Assembly: GCA_019426215.1 (NCBI GenBank)
Contig: CM033394.1
Location: 35,152,423-35,216,422 of the forward strand
Direction of reading: 5' to 3'
Length of the DNA: 64,000 bases
DNA from: Buddleja alternifolia
Taxonomy: Eukaryota; Streptophyta; Magnoliopsida; Lamiales; Scrophulariaceae
Numbering within the stretch: the first letter of the stretch is position 1; each line of letters begins with the position of its first letter. The translations under genes and the position numbers were made by a program. A model generated the notes under the pieces. It worked only from the letters and a program-made list of their open reading frames with translations. It had not been told where the DNA came from and ran no database searches. Of the stretch, positions 33,849-46,651 are shown one piece after another.

Positions 33849-36800
33849 TCACAAAAACTCGAGGCCAACAAAGACCATGCAAAACCTCAGTTTCTTGGTG
33901 GTAACTCCCTTAGTTAACATATCCGCCAGATTCTTTGGACCAAGCACCTTCTTCAACTCCAAAGTTCCATCATCTATCATCTCTCGGATATGATGATACT
34001 TCAATTGAATATGCTTCGTCCTCGAGTGAAACACCGGATTCTTTGCCAAACAAATGGCACTTTGACTATCACTATAAAGTGCACAATCCCGTTGCTCCTT
34101 GTCAATTTCCCTCAGAAAATTCTTTAACCAAATCATCTCCTTCCCAGCTTCTGAAATAGCTACGTACTCGGCTTCGGTTGTAGAGAGTGCTACACACTTT
34201 TGTAGCCTAGAAGTCCAACTTATTGCCGTGCCACCCAAAGTGTAAATGTACCCCGATGTACTCTTCCGACCATCTTGATCACCACCTAAATCCGCATCCA
34301 CGAAGCCCTCCAAAGTCACGCTACTGCACAAAAAACACAAGCACATGCTCGATGTACCCCTCAAGTACCTCAGTAGCCACTTTACCGCTTCCCAATGATT
34401 TAACCCCGGATTAGCCATATACCGACTCACAACTCCCACTGCATGGGCTATATCCGGCCTTGTACACTTGCGTACATCAAACTCCCAATGGCAGAGGCAC
34501 AAGGAACCTTTGCCATTTGATCTCGCTCTTCCTCAGTCTTAGGTGATTGTTCCTTGCTCAACTTGAAATAACTCCCTAAAGGTGTACTTCTAGACTTTGC
34601 ATTTGATATTGCAAATCTAGCAAGTACCTTTTCAATGTACTTCTCTTGAGTTAACTTGAGACTCCCACTCGACCTATCTCAAATGATCCTCATCCCGAGG
34701 ATTGTATTTGCAGCTCCCAAGTCCTTCATCTCAAATTCCGTGGATAGTTGCTTCTTCAACTTATCAATTTCTCTCATGTTAGACCCAACCACTAACATAT
34801 CATCCACATACAGTAGCCATATTATGTAACAATCCCTAAACTTCTTGAAATAACAACAATGATCCATTTGACACCTAGTATATCCACTACTAGCCATGAA
34901 GGTGTCAAACTTCTTATACCATTGCCTCGAAGCTTGTTTAAGTCCATACAAGCTTTTCTCTAGCTTGCATACAAGGTCTTTTCGTCCATTCTTCAGAAAA
35001 CCCTCCAGTTGAACCATGTAGATATCCTCCTCCAAATCCCCATGAAGGAATGCCGTTTTTACATCTAATTGCTCAAGATGCAAATCCTCTGTAGCAACAA
35101 TACTTAGAACCATCCTAATAGTAGTTAGCTTGACAACCGGCGAAAAAATTTCAGTGTAGTCAATCCCTTCCCTCTGCTGGAACCCTTTGACCACCAACCT
35201 TGCCTTGTACCTTTTACTACCATCCGGTTCATCCTTAACCCTGAATACCCACTTGTTCTGCAAAGCTCATTTCCCCTTCGGTAACTCAGTCAACCTCCAA
35301 GTTCTATTTCTCTCAAGCGAGCTCATTTCATCCTTCATGGCTAGCTCCCACTTGAGAGAATCTCCTACACTCATCGCCTCTTTGTACGACTCGGGCTCAC
35401 CCGAATCCGTTAAAAGTAAATAGTGTAAGGAAGGGGAATACCTTATGTTTGGTTTAGGAGTTCTACTCGATCTTCTCAAGGTTGGTGGTGGAGTCTCCGG
35501 ATCATCCTCGATCCTATTCTCAGTGTCATTCCCAGCAACCTTGTCTAGAGTGATCTCTTCCAATATCGCCTTTGGTTTCTCATTTTCCTCAATCTCCGCT
35601 CCAAGTCTATCCTTGTAAAGCACCTTTTTGTTGAACGTGACATCCTTATGCCTTATGATCTTGTTGTTTTGGTAATCCCAGAATCGATACCCAAAACTCT
35701 CTCCTCCATAGCCAATAAAGATGCACTTCTGTGCCTTAGGATCCAACTTATCACTGTCATCAGAACTTCGCAAGACATAAGAAAAACAACCGAATATTTT
35801 TAAATGCGATAAATTTACCTCCTTTCCAGACCAAACCTCCCCCGGTATTTTGAAGTCCAACGGTACTGAAGGTCCCCGGTTGATGAGGTAAGCCGCCATG
35901 CTCACTGCATCAGCCCAAAATGTCTTTGGAAACCTGGAGTAAAGCCTCATGCTTCTAGCTCGTTCGTTCAAGGTTCTATTCATCCGCTCTACAATCCCAT
36001 TCTGCTGCGGAGTCCCCGGAATGGTCTTGATCATCTCGATCCCATTCTCTGCACAATAGTCTTTGAACTCTTGGCTATCATACTCCACACCATTATCCGA
36101 CCTTAGACACTTCAATCTCATCCCCGTTTCATTCTCGACTTCTGCCTTTCACTTCCTAAAGGTATTAAACACATCCGACTTATTTTTCAAAAAATAGACC
36201 CATACCTTTCGAGTGGAGTCATCTATGAAGGTGACATAGTATCTCGACCCTCCAAGCGACTGTAAGGGAGTCGGTCCCCATACATCAGTATGGACAAGCT
36301 CCAACTTCTCTGCCTTCGGTTCTCTACCCGTCTTGGAAAAACTCACCTTTTTCTGCTTTCCAAGCACACAGTCTTTGCAAAGACCCAATCAACCGACTTT
36401 GAGATTGGTAGCTTCCCCTTGGATGCCATGATTCTCATTCCCTTCTCACTCATATGCTCAAGTCGCCTATACCATAAGTGAACATCCTCTATAGCCTCGA
36501 CTGCAACAAACGAGTCCTTCTTTATTTCTGTGGTATACAGAGTCCCCGACTTCTTACCACGAGCCACCACCAGATTACCTTTGGTGATTTTCCATACACC
36601 ACCACCAAACACCGTGGTGTACCCATCACTGTCAATTTGACCCATTGAGATTAAATTCTTCCTCAATCCCAGAACATGTCTCACATTATGCAGTTTCAAC
36701 TGCATTTCCTGTGCCGTTGTCACTGTGACCTCACCCTTACCAACTATTTCCAAGGGTTCGTCATCTGCAAGAATAACCTTTCCAAATTTTCCAGAAACAT

Positions 36801-37710
36801 AATTTGTTAGATAATTCTTACATGAAGTAGCATGGAACGATGCACCTGAGTCCAAAACCCATTGGTCGACTGGACTGTCAACACAACAAACCAAAGCATC
36901 TACGACATCGTCTACTGCTGCGTTTGCTTGTTGATGTTCCCGGTTTTGATTTTGACCCGCCTTTTCAGGACAATCCCTCTTGTAATGGCCTTTCTTCCCG
37001 CAGCCCCAGCAATCAGCCTCCTTGCGCGGTTTTGACTTCCCTCACCCCTTAGACTTAGATCGACCTCTACCTTTCTGACCACCCCTTTGAACACCTCTCC
37101 CTCTGCTTTCTGCACTCAATGCAACAGATGTGAGTTCTCCTGATTCCCTCTGGCGAATATCCTCGCTCAGAATCAGATCCCGAATCTCCTGAAGCTTCAA
37201 CTTCCTTTGGCCAGATGAACTACTCACAGCAGTTACCGTCGCACTCCAACTTTCCGGCAAAGAAGACAATAGAATTAAAGCTTTTACCTCGTCCTCAAAA
37301 TTGATATTAACCGAGCTCAATTGAGTGATGATCACGTTGAATTCATTGATATGATTTGTTACGGATCCTCCTTCAGTCATCCTTAAGTTGAATAAACATC
37401 TCATTAGATAGACTTTATTCAACGCCGATGGCTTCTCATACATGTTGGATAGCGCCTTCATCAAACCAGCAGTGGTTTTCTCTTCCAAGATGTTAAACGC
37501 TACGTTTCTTGATAACGCCATCCGAATAACCCCCAAGGCTTGCCTATCCAACAACTCCCAATCTACATCTGTCATCTTTTCAGGCTTCTTCCCCAACAAC
37601 GGCTCATGGAGTTTCTTCTAGTACAGATAATCCTCCATCTGCATCCCCCAGAATCCGAAATCCTTTCCATCGAACTTGTCAATTTTTACTTTTCCATCTT
37701 CAGACGCCAT
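33849..37710 (-). pseudogene. Gag-pol polyprotein of inner TNT/Tork-like Ty1/copia element, degraded
   Basis: Single gag-pol frame in copia order, read from 37710. Gag holds a Cys-His knuckle (CWGCGKKGHYKRDC, about 37010). Protease DSGASFHAT is at about 36855. Gag-pre-integrase and integrase follow (HTDVWGP; SDNGVEYDS; QQNGIVERMNR), 36480-35800. Reverse transcriptase has LDVKTAFLHGDL and YVDDMLVVG (35263-34680), and RNase H has STTEAEY and DSQSAICL (34500-33900). The element is broken: a TAG near 37618, a TGA at 37039-37041, a frameshift near 36370, stops near 36147, 35265 and 34677, and a frameshift near 34500. All catalytic motifs are still readable, so decay is fairly recent. Confidence 0.85.
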
Positions 37711-37736
37711 TGATTCGCACAGGACGCTATAACCTG

Positions 37737-37748
37737 GCTCTGATACCA
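37737..37748 (-). other. Primer-binding site of inner copia element
   Basis: On the minus strand it reads TGGTATCAGAGC, the exact initiator tRNA-Met site of Ty1/copia elements, two bases from the LTR end. Confidence 0.9.
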
Positions 37749-37750
37749 GT

Positions 37751-38255
37751 TGTTAGGAATCAATGCGCATAAAATGAATAAAAATAAATAAAAAAGCAAG
37801 AAAATAGAGACACAAGATTTACGTGGTTCGGCCAAGAATGCCTATGTCCACGGTCTACACTAGAGTTTTTATTGATTGTATGATGATAGATTACATATTA
37901 CAAGAGAAGAGTATGTATATATACTCTTGTAGTGTCTTGGAAGACTTGTAATCAGATAAGGAAACAAAATCCAGCCTTAAACAACTCCAAAAATGCGTCT
38001 TTTTACAAGTCTTGGTCAACAGCCAGTCAACGCCTCCAGAACGCCGTGGCGTTCGACCCTGTACGCCGCGGTGATGACTACTGCCTTTGAACGCCGCAGC
38101 GTTGGAACCTGAACGCCGCGGCATTGAAACCTGAACGCCGCGGTGATGACTACTGCCTTTGAACGCCGCGGCGTTGGAACCTGAATGCCGCGGCGATGCC
38201 TGTTGTTCCTTCCTTATACTTCATATCGCTTCCAATCAGTCTACATATCCCATCA
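37751..38255 (-). repeat. 5' LTR of inner TNT/Tork-like copia element
   Basis: 505 bp, a twin of 33274-33756 with an extra GC-rich unit. TGAAG flanks the element at 33269-33273 and 38256-38260. Confidence 0.9.
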
Positions 38256-38260
38256 TGAAG

Positions 38261-39708
38261 TGCATGGAGATATCTTTCTTTTGAACATGGTCACGCAAGA
38301 AATGGTATCGAATGTCAATGTGTTTAGTTCTAGAATGAAGGACAGGATTTTGGGTTATAGCTAAAGCGCTTTGGTTATCACAATGAATTGGGGTAGGACC
38401 TAGAATTGTTTCATAATCTCTAAATTGTTGTCTCATCCAAAGGATTTGTGCATAACAGCTCCCAGAGGCTTCGTACTCTGCTTCAGCGGTAGAAGTCGCT
38501 ATGGATTGTTGTTTCTTACTATGCCACAAAATTAATCTACCACCTAGAAATTGACATGTACCACTAGTACTCTTTTTATCTATTTTGCATCCTGCAAAAT
38601 TTGCGTCTGAATAACCAATTAGTTCAAAAGGAGAGTCCCTTGGATACCATAAGCCAACGTTCTGTGTGCCTTTTAGGTATTTAAGGATTCTCTTGGCAGC
38701 ATTTAAGTGTGATTCTCTAGGTTCAACTTGAAAGCGTGCACACATGCATACCGAAAACATAATATCGGGTCTACTAGCTGTAAGATAAAAGAAGTGATCC
38801 AATGATACCTCTATAGTTAGTGATATCAATTTTCTTCCCACTTTCATCTTTATCTAATTTAAGCGTTCATTGAAATTTTTGAAGATGATGCATTTTCTAT
38901 ACCAAATTTCTTAATGATATCTCTTGTATATTTAGCTTGGTTTATAAATATTCCATTAGGGAGTTGTTTAACTTGTAATCCTAAGAAGAAAGTTAATTCA
39001 CCCATCATGCTCATTTTAAATTGATCTTGCATCATTTTCGAAAATTTCTCACACAATCGCTTATTAGTAGAACCAAATATAATATCATCAACATAGATTT
39101 GGACTAAGAGAATATCTTCATTATGGGTAATTTTAAATAATGTTGTATCAACGGTGCCTTTTGAAAAGCCTTTACCTATAAGGAAGATAGAGAGAGTGTC
39201 ATACCATGTTCTTGGTGCTTGTTTAAGGCCATAGAGTGCCTTATCTAATTTGCCATGGTTGTTGATAAATCCTAGAGGTTGCTCCACATAAACTTCTTCT
39301 TGGAGTTTACCATTCAGGAATGCACTCTTCACGTCCATTTGGTATACTGTGAACTTGTTGAATGCGACAAATGCTAAGAACATCCTAATCGCTTCAAGAC
39401 GGGCTACTGGGGCATACGTCTCATCAAAATCAATACCCTCTTCTTGACAATAACCCTGAGCGACTAATTTGCCTTTGTTTCTTATAACAATATCATCTTC
39501 ATCCATCTTGTTCCTAAAAACCCTTCTAGTTCCTAAAAACCCTTCTAGTTCCAATAATTCCTTGGTGAGTTGGTCTTGGTACTAGCGTCCAAACTTTGAT
39601 TCTCTCAAATTGATTAAGCTCTTCTTGCATTGCTTCTACCCAACTTGAATCACTGAGTGCTTCATCCACTTTCTTTGGTTCCATTTGAGATAAGAAACTT
39701 GCGAACAT
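38261..39708 (-). pseudogene. Reverse transcriptase and RNase H of SIRE-like copia element
   Basis: The frame at 39708-38859 carries the RT core: [32 protein letters not shown] and the catalytic [10 protein letters not shown]. The frame at 38847-38261 carries RNase H with STAEAEYEA and HCDNQSALAI. The frames are separated by a stop or frame change near 38855, and a short direct duplication (AACCCTTCTAGTTCCTAAA region, 39515-39550) breaks the start of RT. The last ~35 residues lie on the far side of the inner element (33165-33268). Confidence 0.85.
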
Positions 39709-39770
39709 GGCCTCATTGATTGTGGCGAACCTAGTTCTAACAGATGCTTCAATATCTCCAATTACTAACT

Positions 39771-41393
39771 CTAGTGGATGGTCTCTAAGCCATTTACGGT
39801 CTGGTTGGAATGGGTTGAGAGATTCTTAATTATCAATCGTTCACTCTCATTAGTCTCTGGAGCAGTCGCTGCATCATTCACAGTTCTAATTTGCTCTTGA
39901 TGATCATTCTCTTCATGATCATCAGCAATTCTAACAATATCATCATTTGTAACCTCACGAGTAACTTTAGGAATAGGCACAAAAATCTCATCATCCTCCT
40001 CATCATCACTATCATCAACAAGATTGATTTGTGACGCTTGTTGGGCAAGATCTTCAATTCCTACATCATCAGGATTAACCTTACTCGGTTCTTGGTTAGC
40101 ATTATCAAACACAACATGAATGGATTCTTCAACCTTTGATTTGATCTTATTTATAATGCGAAAACTCTTTCCGTTCTTGGCATAGCCTAGAAAGATTCTC
40201 TCATCCGCTTTAGGATCAAACATCTTTAGGCTGTGAGATCCATGGTTATGAATGAAACATTTTGAACCAAATACATAAAAATATGAAATGTTAAGCTTAC
40301 GTCTCTTTCACAACTCATAAGGAGTCTTCTCATGTTGCTTGTTGATCATACACCGGTTCTGAGTGTAGCAAGCGGTATTGATAGCTTCGGCCGAAAACCT
40401 TTGAGGTAGCTTAGACTCTGCAAGCATCGTTCTAGCGGCTTCTTTAAGCGCTCTGTTCCTTCGCTCAGCTACTCTATTCTGTTGAGTTGTTCTAGGGGCA
40501 GAATACTCATGAAGTATTCCAAAATCTATACAAAACTTCTCAACAAATTGGTTAGTAAATTCAGTTCCTCTATCGCTTCTAATTCTCGTCACCTTTAAAT
40601 CTTTATAAGTTTGCAATTGACGAATTAGCGATGTGAGCTTAACACTAGTTTCATCTTTGGTCGCTAGGAATTCTACCCATGTATAGCGAGAGAAATCATC
40701 AACTATTACTAGCGAGTACTTTTTACCACTAACACTCATGATTTGAATAAGACCAAACAAATCTAGATGCAATAGTTCAAGAACTCTAGAAGTAGATAGG
40801 CATGGTTTCTTCTTAAAAGATGATTTAACTTGTTTACCCATTTGACATGCATCACATAAGTGATTTTCCTGAAAGGAACCCTTAGGTAATCCCTCTACTA
40901 GGTTTAGCGATATTAACTGAGAGATTGCCTTGAAGTTGAGATGATTCATTTTTCCATGCCATAACCAATCCAATTCATTTTGACTTTTAGCAACAAAGCA
41001 TGTGGGGTTGTTATCAATTGTAGAATCCCAATCTACTAAATACATATTGTTTGTTCTTTTCCTTCTTAATTTATTAGACTTAGTCTTAGCGTCGTTAACA
41101 TAGCAGTAGTCGCTTGAAAATTTTACTTCAAAACCTTTATCACAAAATTGACTAATGCTTAACAAATTATGCTTAAGACCCTCAACATAATATACATCAC
41201 TAATCATGATGTTGCCCCTATGCATGATACCTATACCTTTGGTTTTACCTTTGGAGTTATCACCGAATATAACTTGAGGACCATTGGTAGCTTGATAGCT
41301 GGCTAGAAGATCTTTGGAACCCGTCATGTGTCTTGACGATCCACTATCAAAGTACCAAATTGAAGTATCGGCGTTGGCTCTAGGTACCTGCAT
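39771..41393 (-). pseudogene. Protease and integrase of SIRE-like copia element
   Basis: Protease motif DSGSSRHMTG is at about 41345. The integrase zinc finger has HLCDACQMGK, and the catalytic core has HLDLFGL, IRSDRGTEFTN and QQNRVAERRNR. The frame breaks near 40305 and resumes at 40223 with the GYAKNGKSFR-type C-terminal integrase text and an acidic linker. No intact polyprotein remains. Confidence 0.85.
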
Positions 41394-41406
41394 TTAAAGG
41401 ATAGTT

Positions 41407-43540
41407 CTAATTCTTCTTAGGTACCCATGTTGTCTTGGGTCCTTCAATGTTAGTAGCTTTGGTTTGAATTAAAACTTTAGAAACCCATATTTGCCTAGTC
41501 TTCATTGTAGGAATACTGGCCTTCTTGGGTTTCACATTGTGTTGGGTGTATTTTTTGTGTGTATAGTAATATCCTTGATTATAAAAATAATCATAATCAT
41601 AATCATAGTCATAATCATAATTATCATAGTATCGATAATATGATCTTGACTGCCTTAGATATTGACGCTGGTATTTCCTTGGCGCTGGCTTGGGTTGCAC
41701 TTTTGGTGCTGGACGCTTAGCGCTTGATTCACAGTGATCAGATTTATCCTTGGCCTTTTGAGCTTTTAGATGAACCCATCTTTGTGAATCATTTGTTATC
41801 GCCTTTCCCTTGCCTGAGTCAGCTTTGGCTTTCTCATTTGGCCTCGTACCATTGTCGCTAGGTTCATTCAGTGTCTAACTTTGTGAACTTTTCTCAACAA
41901 AGAAAATACCTTTTCCTTTGTTGTTTGCCATAACCTTAGACGCTTTTGATTTTTGACCAAATTTATCACAACCTAAACCGGTCTTTTCACCAAAAAGTCT
42001 GGTTACCTCAGTCACATTATCTAGGTTTCTTGATGCTTTGGATAATGATGAGACGAGCTGCTTTGATTTGGCAAGTCTAGCGATCAAATCAGCTTCTCTC
42101 TTGACTATTATATCAAGATCACTTTTCAATTGAGTAATCTCTCTTTCAAGCAATTGGTTCTTCTCAATGCATTGTTGCTGAACTTGCAACTCTGCTTTGA
42201 GCGTTACTTTATCACTTTTGAGAGATGAGATAATAGCGAAGTGATTTTGATATATTTTGGCGACACCTTGACAATCTTTATAATATTCATTAACTTTGTC
42301 AAGTAATTCATCATAAGAAAGAGGATGTGATAATTATGTGGTTACCTCTGGTAGCGAATCGTTAGACGCTTCATCATCTCTTGCAATAAGACAAATCAAC
42401 GCTGAGTCGCTTGTTGGTTCATCATCACTACTTTCATCTGATGATTCCAAATCCTCTTCAGGTGCAGAGAATGGTTCAGATTCCGCTAGCAAACCTTGTT
42501 GGCGAAGGTTGCTCCTGAATTGGTTTCTATCCGCATAGTCTTGCCTTGTGGGCTTAGACACATTTGGATAAGGACAATTTACCTGGTAGTGCCCTGGTTT
42601 CCTGCAATTATAACACAAATTAGTTTTCATTTTCTGTTCAGTGGTTAATCGCTTTGAAACAACAGGCGCTGAGAGATTTTGAGTAGGAGTTGTAGGCGCT
42701 TGATACAGAACTAGCGCTATTAGTTGAGGTGCAGAATATACTGGCTTTTGATACTGAGGCGCTGGTGCTGGGGGAGGGGTTTGAAATGAAGTTTGTCCAA
42801 TCGGATTTCTCTTTTCATATCTTAGAAATTTCTTGAATTTCTTGACCAATAAAGCCATCTCTTTTTCTTGATTTGATTCTGTCACTTTCACCTCACTAAT
42901 CGCCTTACCCTTGCTTTTGGTGGTAGCGATTAATGCTCCTGATTCAGTCACTGAAGTTGATGTGTCGCTGACTTCACCTGATTCGAACTCAAATGCCTTT
43001 AATTCTGAAAACACATGTTCTTGAGTAAGAGTCTCCAAGGTCTGTGATTCTCTCATAGCAACAGTCTTAATCAAATACTTGCTTGGAAGACTTCTGAAAA
43101 TCTTATTGACCATTTCCTTGTTGGTCAATTCCTTGTCTAATGACGCTAACTCTGTGATGAGCAAAGTGAACCTTGCGTCCAATTGTTCTAGCATCTCATT
43201 GGTCTGCATCTTGAAATGCTCAAATCTTTGCATGGCTATGGAGAGCTTGTTCTCCTTCATCGGTGTTGAACCTTCACACACAATAGCCAACTTATCCCAT
43301 ATTTCTTTGGAAGTCTTACATTGCTTGATCTTGTTGAACAGTGCATCGTTATCTCCTAACGCTGAGTATAGTGCACTTCTTCCAACATTATCTAGATTAG
43401 CTCCTTTTCTATCATTTGGCGTCCATTCTAACTTGGGTTTCTTGACATATCCATCTGGAGTGGCTTCATCAGCTCCAGATGCTCGAGTTATCACTTTCAT
43501 GATCTTAATGGGGCCATCTGAAATTACATCACACATTTCA
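41407..43540 (-). pseudogene. Gag of SIRE-like copia element, N-terminus deleted
   Basis: The 43536-42334 frame has the UBN2-type gag region (SKEIWDKLAI, KEMVNKIFRSLP) and a Cys-His knuckle (CYNCRKPGHYQVNC, about 42600). A coiled-coil segment (42189-41875) follows, then a basic, Tyr/Asp-repeat stretch (41700-41407). The gag start is missing: normally a start Met and a W..M...L segment precede PKLEW. Here the frame runs straight into LTR text at 43540/43541. Stops near 42331, 41872 and 41404 split the rest. Confidence 0.8.
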
Positions 43541-44933
43541 TTAGAACGCTTAGGAAGTTGAGCGCTTGGGTCAGGCGCTACAGTAAAGATAACTTAGACT
43601 TAGTAATTTTGGAAATTTACCAAAGTAGGGTAATGCTTAGATCACTTAATCAGGGTTAGCACAGCGGAAATGATTTTAAAGCTTTAGCGTTCGTTTAGGT
43701 TAAATAGTGGCTTAGCAGATTTAGCTTGTCTTTTTCAGAATAGATAAAATAATATAAAACAAGACAATAATGAAAGTAAATGACACAAGATATATAAGGT
43801 TCACTGGGTGATGTAATCTCAGCTACGTCCTTCTTCTCCTTTTTCACTTGGAGGGAATTTACTAAGATGATTATCAAAGAATCATACAGAATCTTCTACA
43901 AGGTAGTAAATAGGTGAAAATGATACCGGGCTCCTTGCTCACACAGATTTCAGCACCAATGAAGATCTTCTTCTACAAGCTTCGCTCACTCAGAAATACT
44001 GCCTGTAAGGGGTTTCAACAACTTTCTCACTCAGATGAAAGGTTGAGGGTTTTATCAAAAGGGTTTGTTTGTTTTTGGAAAGATCAAACAACTTGGAATA
44101 TCTCAGTAAGAGTTTAGGTTTCTTCTTTGGAAGATGTTTAAGATATTTGTGACTGTATGGAATGTATGTAAAAGCTTGAAAGATTTTGGCTATGGAGTTT
44201 CTAAGCTTTTTCTAAGCAAAGTTTTCTTGTGCATGTACGTATGTATCTCTTGTTTAGGGTTTGCTGGAATTAGGTATTTATCGGCAATTCTTGGTATTAT
44301 GTTCGTTGGACACATGTAGGAGCGTGCCTTTCACGCGGCACGTGATTATACCTTTTCTCTGACATTCCTGAAATCCTACTGTTTTCGCTTGGACGGGAGC
44401 AACTATAAACTCTTAAATTCTAACAGTCTAGTAAAAAAGGTGACTTGTCCACAAGTCATATTGGCTTATCACATTTAATACTCTTATCAGGCATTTAATA
44501 CATTTGAATTTATTTCCCGTTAGAAATAAATATTCGTTGAATGATTGCATTTAGGTCCTTCATGACTTGAGGAATTATTTCAGGTGAATCTGATACTGGT
44601 CGCTAGAGTGCTTTGAGCGCATGATTCATGAATCCTAAAATAGTCCTTTAACGTTTGACAAACGCTAAGGATAAATCTTCATCTTCTTTTGATTTCAGAT
44701 GCTAATCTTCAACTTCATCTCTAATAGACTCACCTAGAATTCTATTAGCGATTCGGTATCTAATACTTAGTCTAAAATCTTCAAAGATAAAAATTACAAG
44801 CCTAACAAAATTACATACTTTCAAACGCTTATACAATTGATCTATGAAACATAAACATACATTATATTTTTGGAGTCTAACATAAAATCCTATCTTGTCA
44901 TCATCAAAACATTTAACATGAAATTTCCTAACA
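43541..44933 (-). repeat. 5' LTR of SIRE-like element, inner edge deleted
   Basis: Matches 19023-20417 of the 3' LTR. The first ~106 bp (plus-strand left), the primer-binding site, the leader and the gag start are all missing, so the junction is direct from LTR to gag. The outer end is CCTAACA at 44933, then CCCCT (44934-44938). Confidence 0.85.
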
Positions 44934-46134
44934 CCCCTTATGTTAATTTTTTTTGCATGAAACCCCTTATGTCTGCCTAAATCGTGCACATTCTCCCCCC
45001 GTCGTTAATCTGCAGTTAAAAATCCTAACGCTGTCAACTTTTGGGTTGAAATGACTGTTATGTAAGGTTTGATTTAGGGTTAAATGCATTTTCACCCCTA
45101 CATCGTGTCTCTTGTACCATTTACCCCTAACACAATTGAATTTAGTAATATCCTTTTCCTTTATGATTTCATTAATTTTCTTTTGATCTTAATTCCAATC
45201 ATATTTTCTTACTTAAAAGTTCATATTTCATTTCCAAAAATTAAAAAAATAAAATAAAAATTCAAAAAAATAATTTTGTAAAGAAAATAATTAGAAAATT
45301 AAAATGAAATAAAATAAAATAGTTTGAAGATGAAGGATAAAAATTAGAAATATGTTTCTTTTTTCTATTTCCTCTTATTGCTTTTTTTTTTAATTAAAAA
45401 AGAATCATAAAAATATTGAAAATGTTTGAAAAATAAAAAAAATAAAAAAATCATAACAATAAAAATTGCAAACTTTTTTTGAAACATCTTCTAAAATCAA
45501 CAAAAAAAATCAAAATTTTGAAAAAAAATTGGAGAAAATTCCAAAAAAAAAATCAGGAAATTAAATAAATTAAGAAACAAATTAGGAGAAAATTAAAAAA
45601 AACAGCAACAGAGAAAAAAAATGGAAAAAATAAGTTAAACCTTCCAAACTAGTTTAGATGGTAGAGGTGTCAGACTTTTGAGGGGGAAGAAGAAGGGATC
45701 AATGGAAATAAGGAAAAAGAAAAAGGAAGAAAAAGGAAAAAAGAATAAAGGAAAAGGAAAAGGAAAAAAAGAACAAAGAGAATACTAATAAACTAATAAT
45801 ACTAAAAGTTATAGATTGGTTTTTGGTAACCCATATTCATTATATCATACCCAATAGATTTTATCCAAACTAGTTTTTTATTTTGTTTTTTTAATTTAAA
45901 TTAGAGAGAAAGAAGGCAAACATATGTACTAAATATGTAAGGGCATAATAGTCAATTTAATATGGTATTTATGGTTAAAAATACCAAAATGGACCAAAAT
46001 TCGCACACCCCTCGTGTTCAAGCCACTCTTTGTTGATTTGGGACGACGGGGAGGGTTTTGTGCACAATTTATATGATCACAAGGGGACACCACGCAAAAA
46101 AATTAACACAAGGGGGTTATATGCAATTTTCCCC
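44934..46134. mobile_element. Right part of MITE-like element hosting the SIRE-like insertion
   Basis: The terminal inverted repeat at 46095-46134 (complement GGGGAAAATTGCATATAACC) pairs with 18861-18895. The interior is AT-rich with A-runs (45230-45640), a polypurine tract (45690-45790) and no coding. It ends where the 219-bp tandem repeat resumes. Confidence 0.6.
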
Positions 46135-46640
46135 TTTTATTTATATTACCATACACATTGACAAAATTGTGCCCAAATTTGTTTGAAGTATTAACATCCC
46201 TAAACTGAAGTATCAAAATAACCAAAATTAAGAATTTTAAAACTTAAAATCAAAAGGTACCTTCAAATAATTGCAGAAATGTAAGAAGAGAGACAATGAT
46301 AGACCTCTGGGGAGAAAGACGAGACTAAATCTCCAGCGAGCGAGTTTGACAACGGAGCTCCGGTGTGAAGAGAGGCAACAAAGAGGACGAAGATTGCTGC
46401 TGTTCTAAATGGGAAGTGAAAAGCAGCGGGGCTTATGCGGTTTCAACTGGAAGAGAAATTAAGAGACCCTTTAGGGGTATTTCGAACTTTTCACCCAGAT
46501 TAGGGAGTTGGAACAAAGTGTCAACTTCAAATAGGGACTGAATCATTTAAAAATATGGGGAGGGACTGATTAGTGAGTTTGTATAGACAACAAAAACAAA
46601 ATCACCAAAAAAAAAAACTCAATAAAAGCATCATTTGGAA
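46135..46640. repeat. Continuation of 219-bp tandem repeat and unrecognised flank
   Basis: 46135-46250 resumes the third tandem unit (ACAAAATTGTGCCCAAATTTG, then AACTGAAGTATCA). 46250-46640 is a slightly GC-richer non-coding stretch that may be the far end of the old transposon territory; no clear terminal repeat was found. Confidence 0.55.
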
Positions 46641-46651
46641 ATGGCTTTTTT

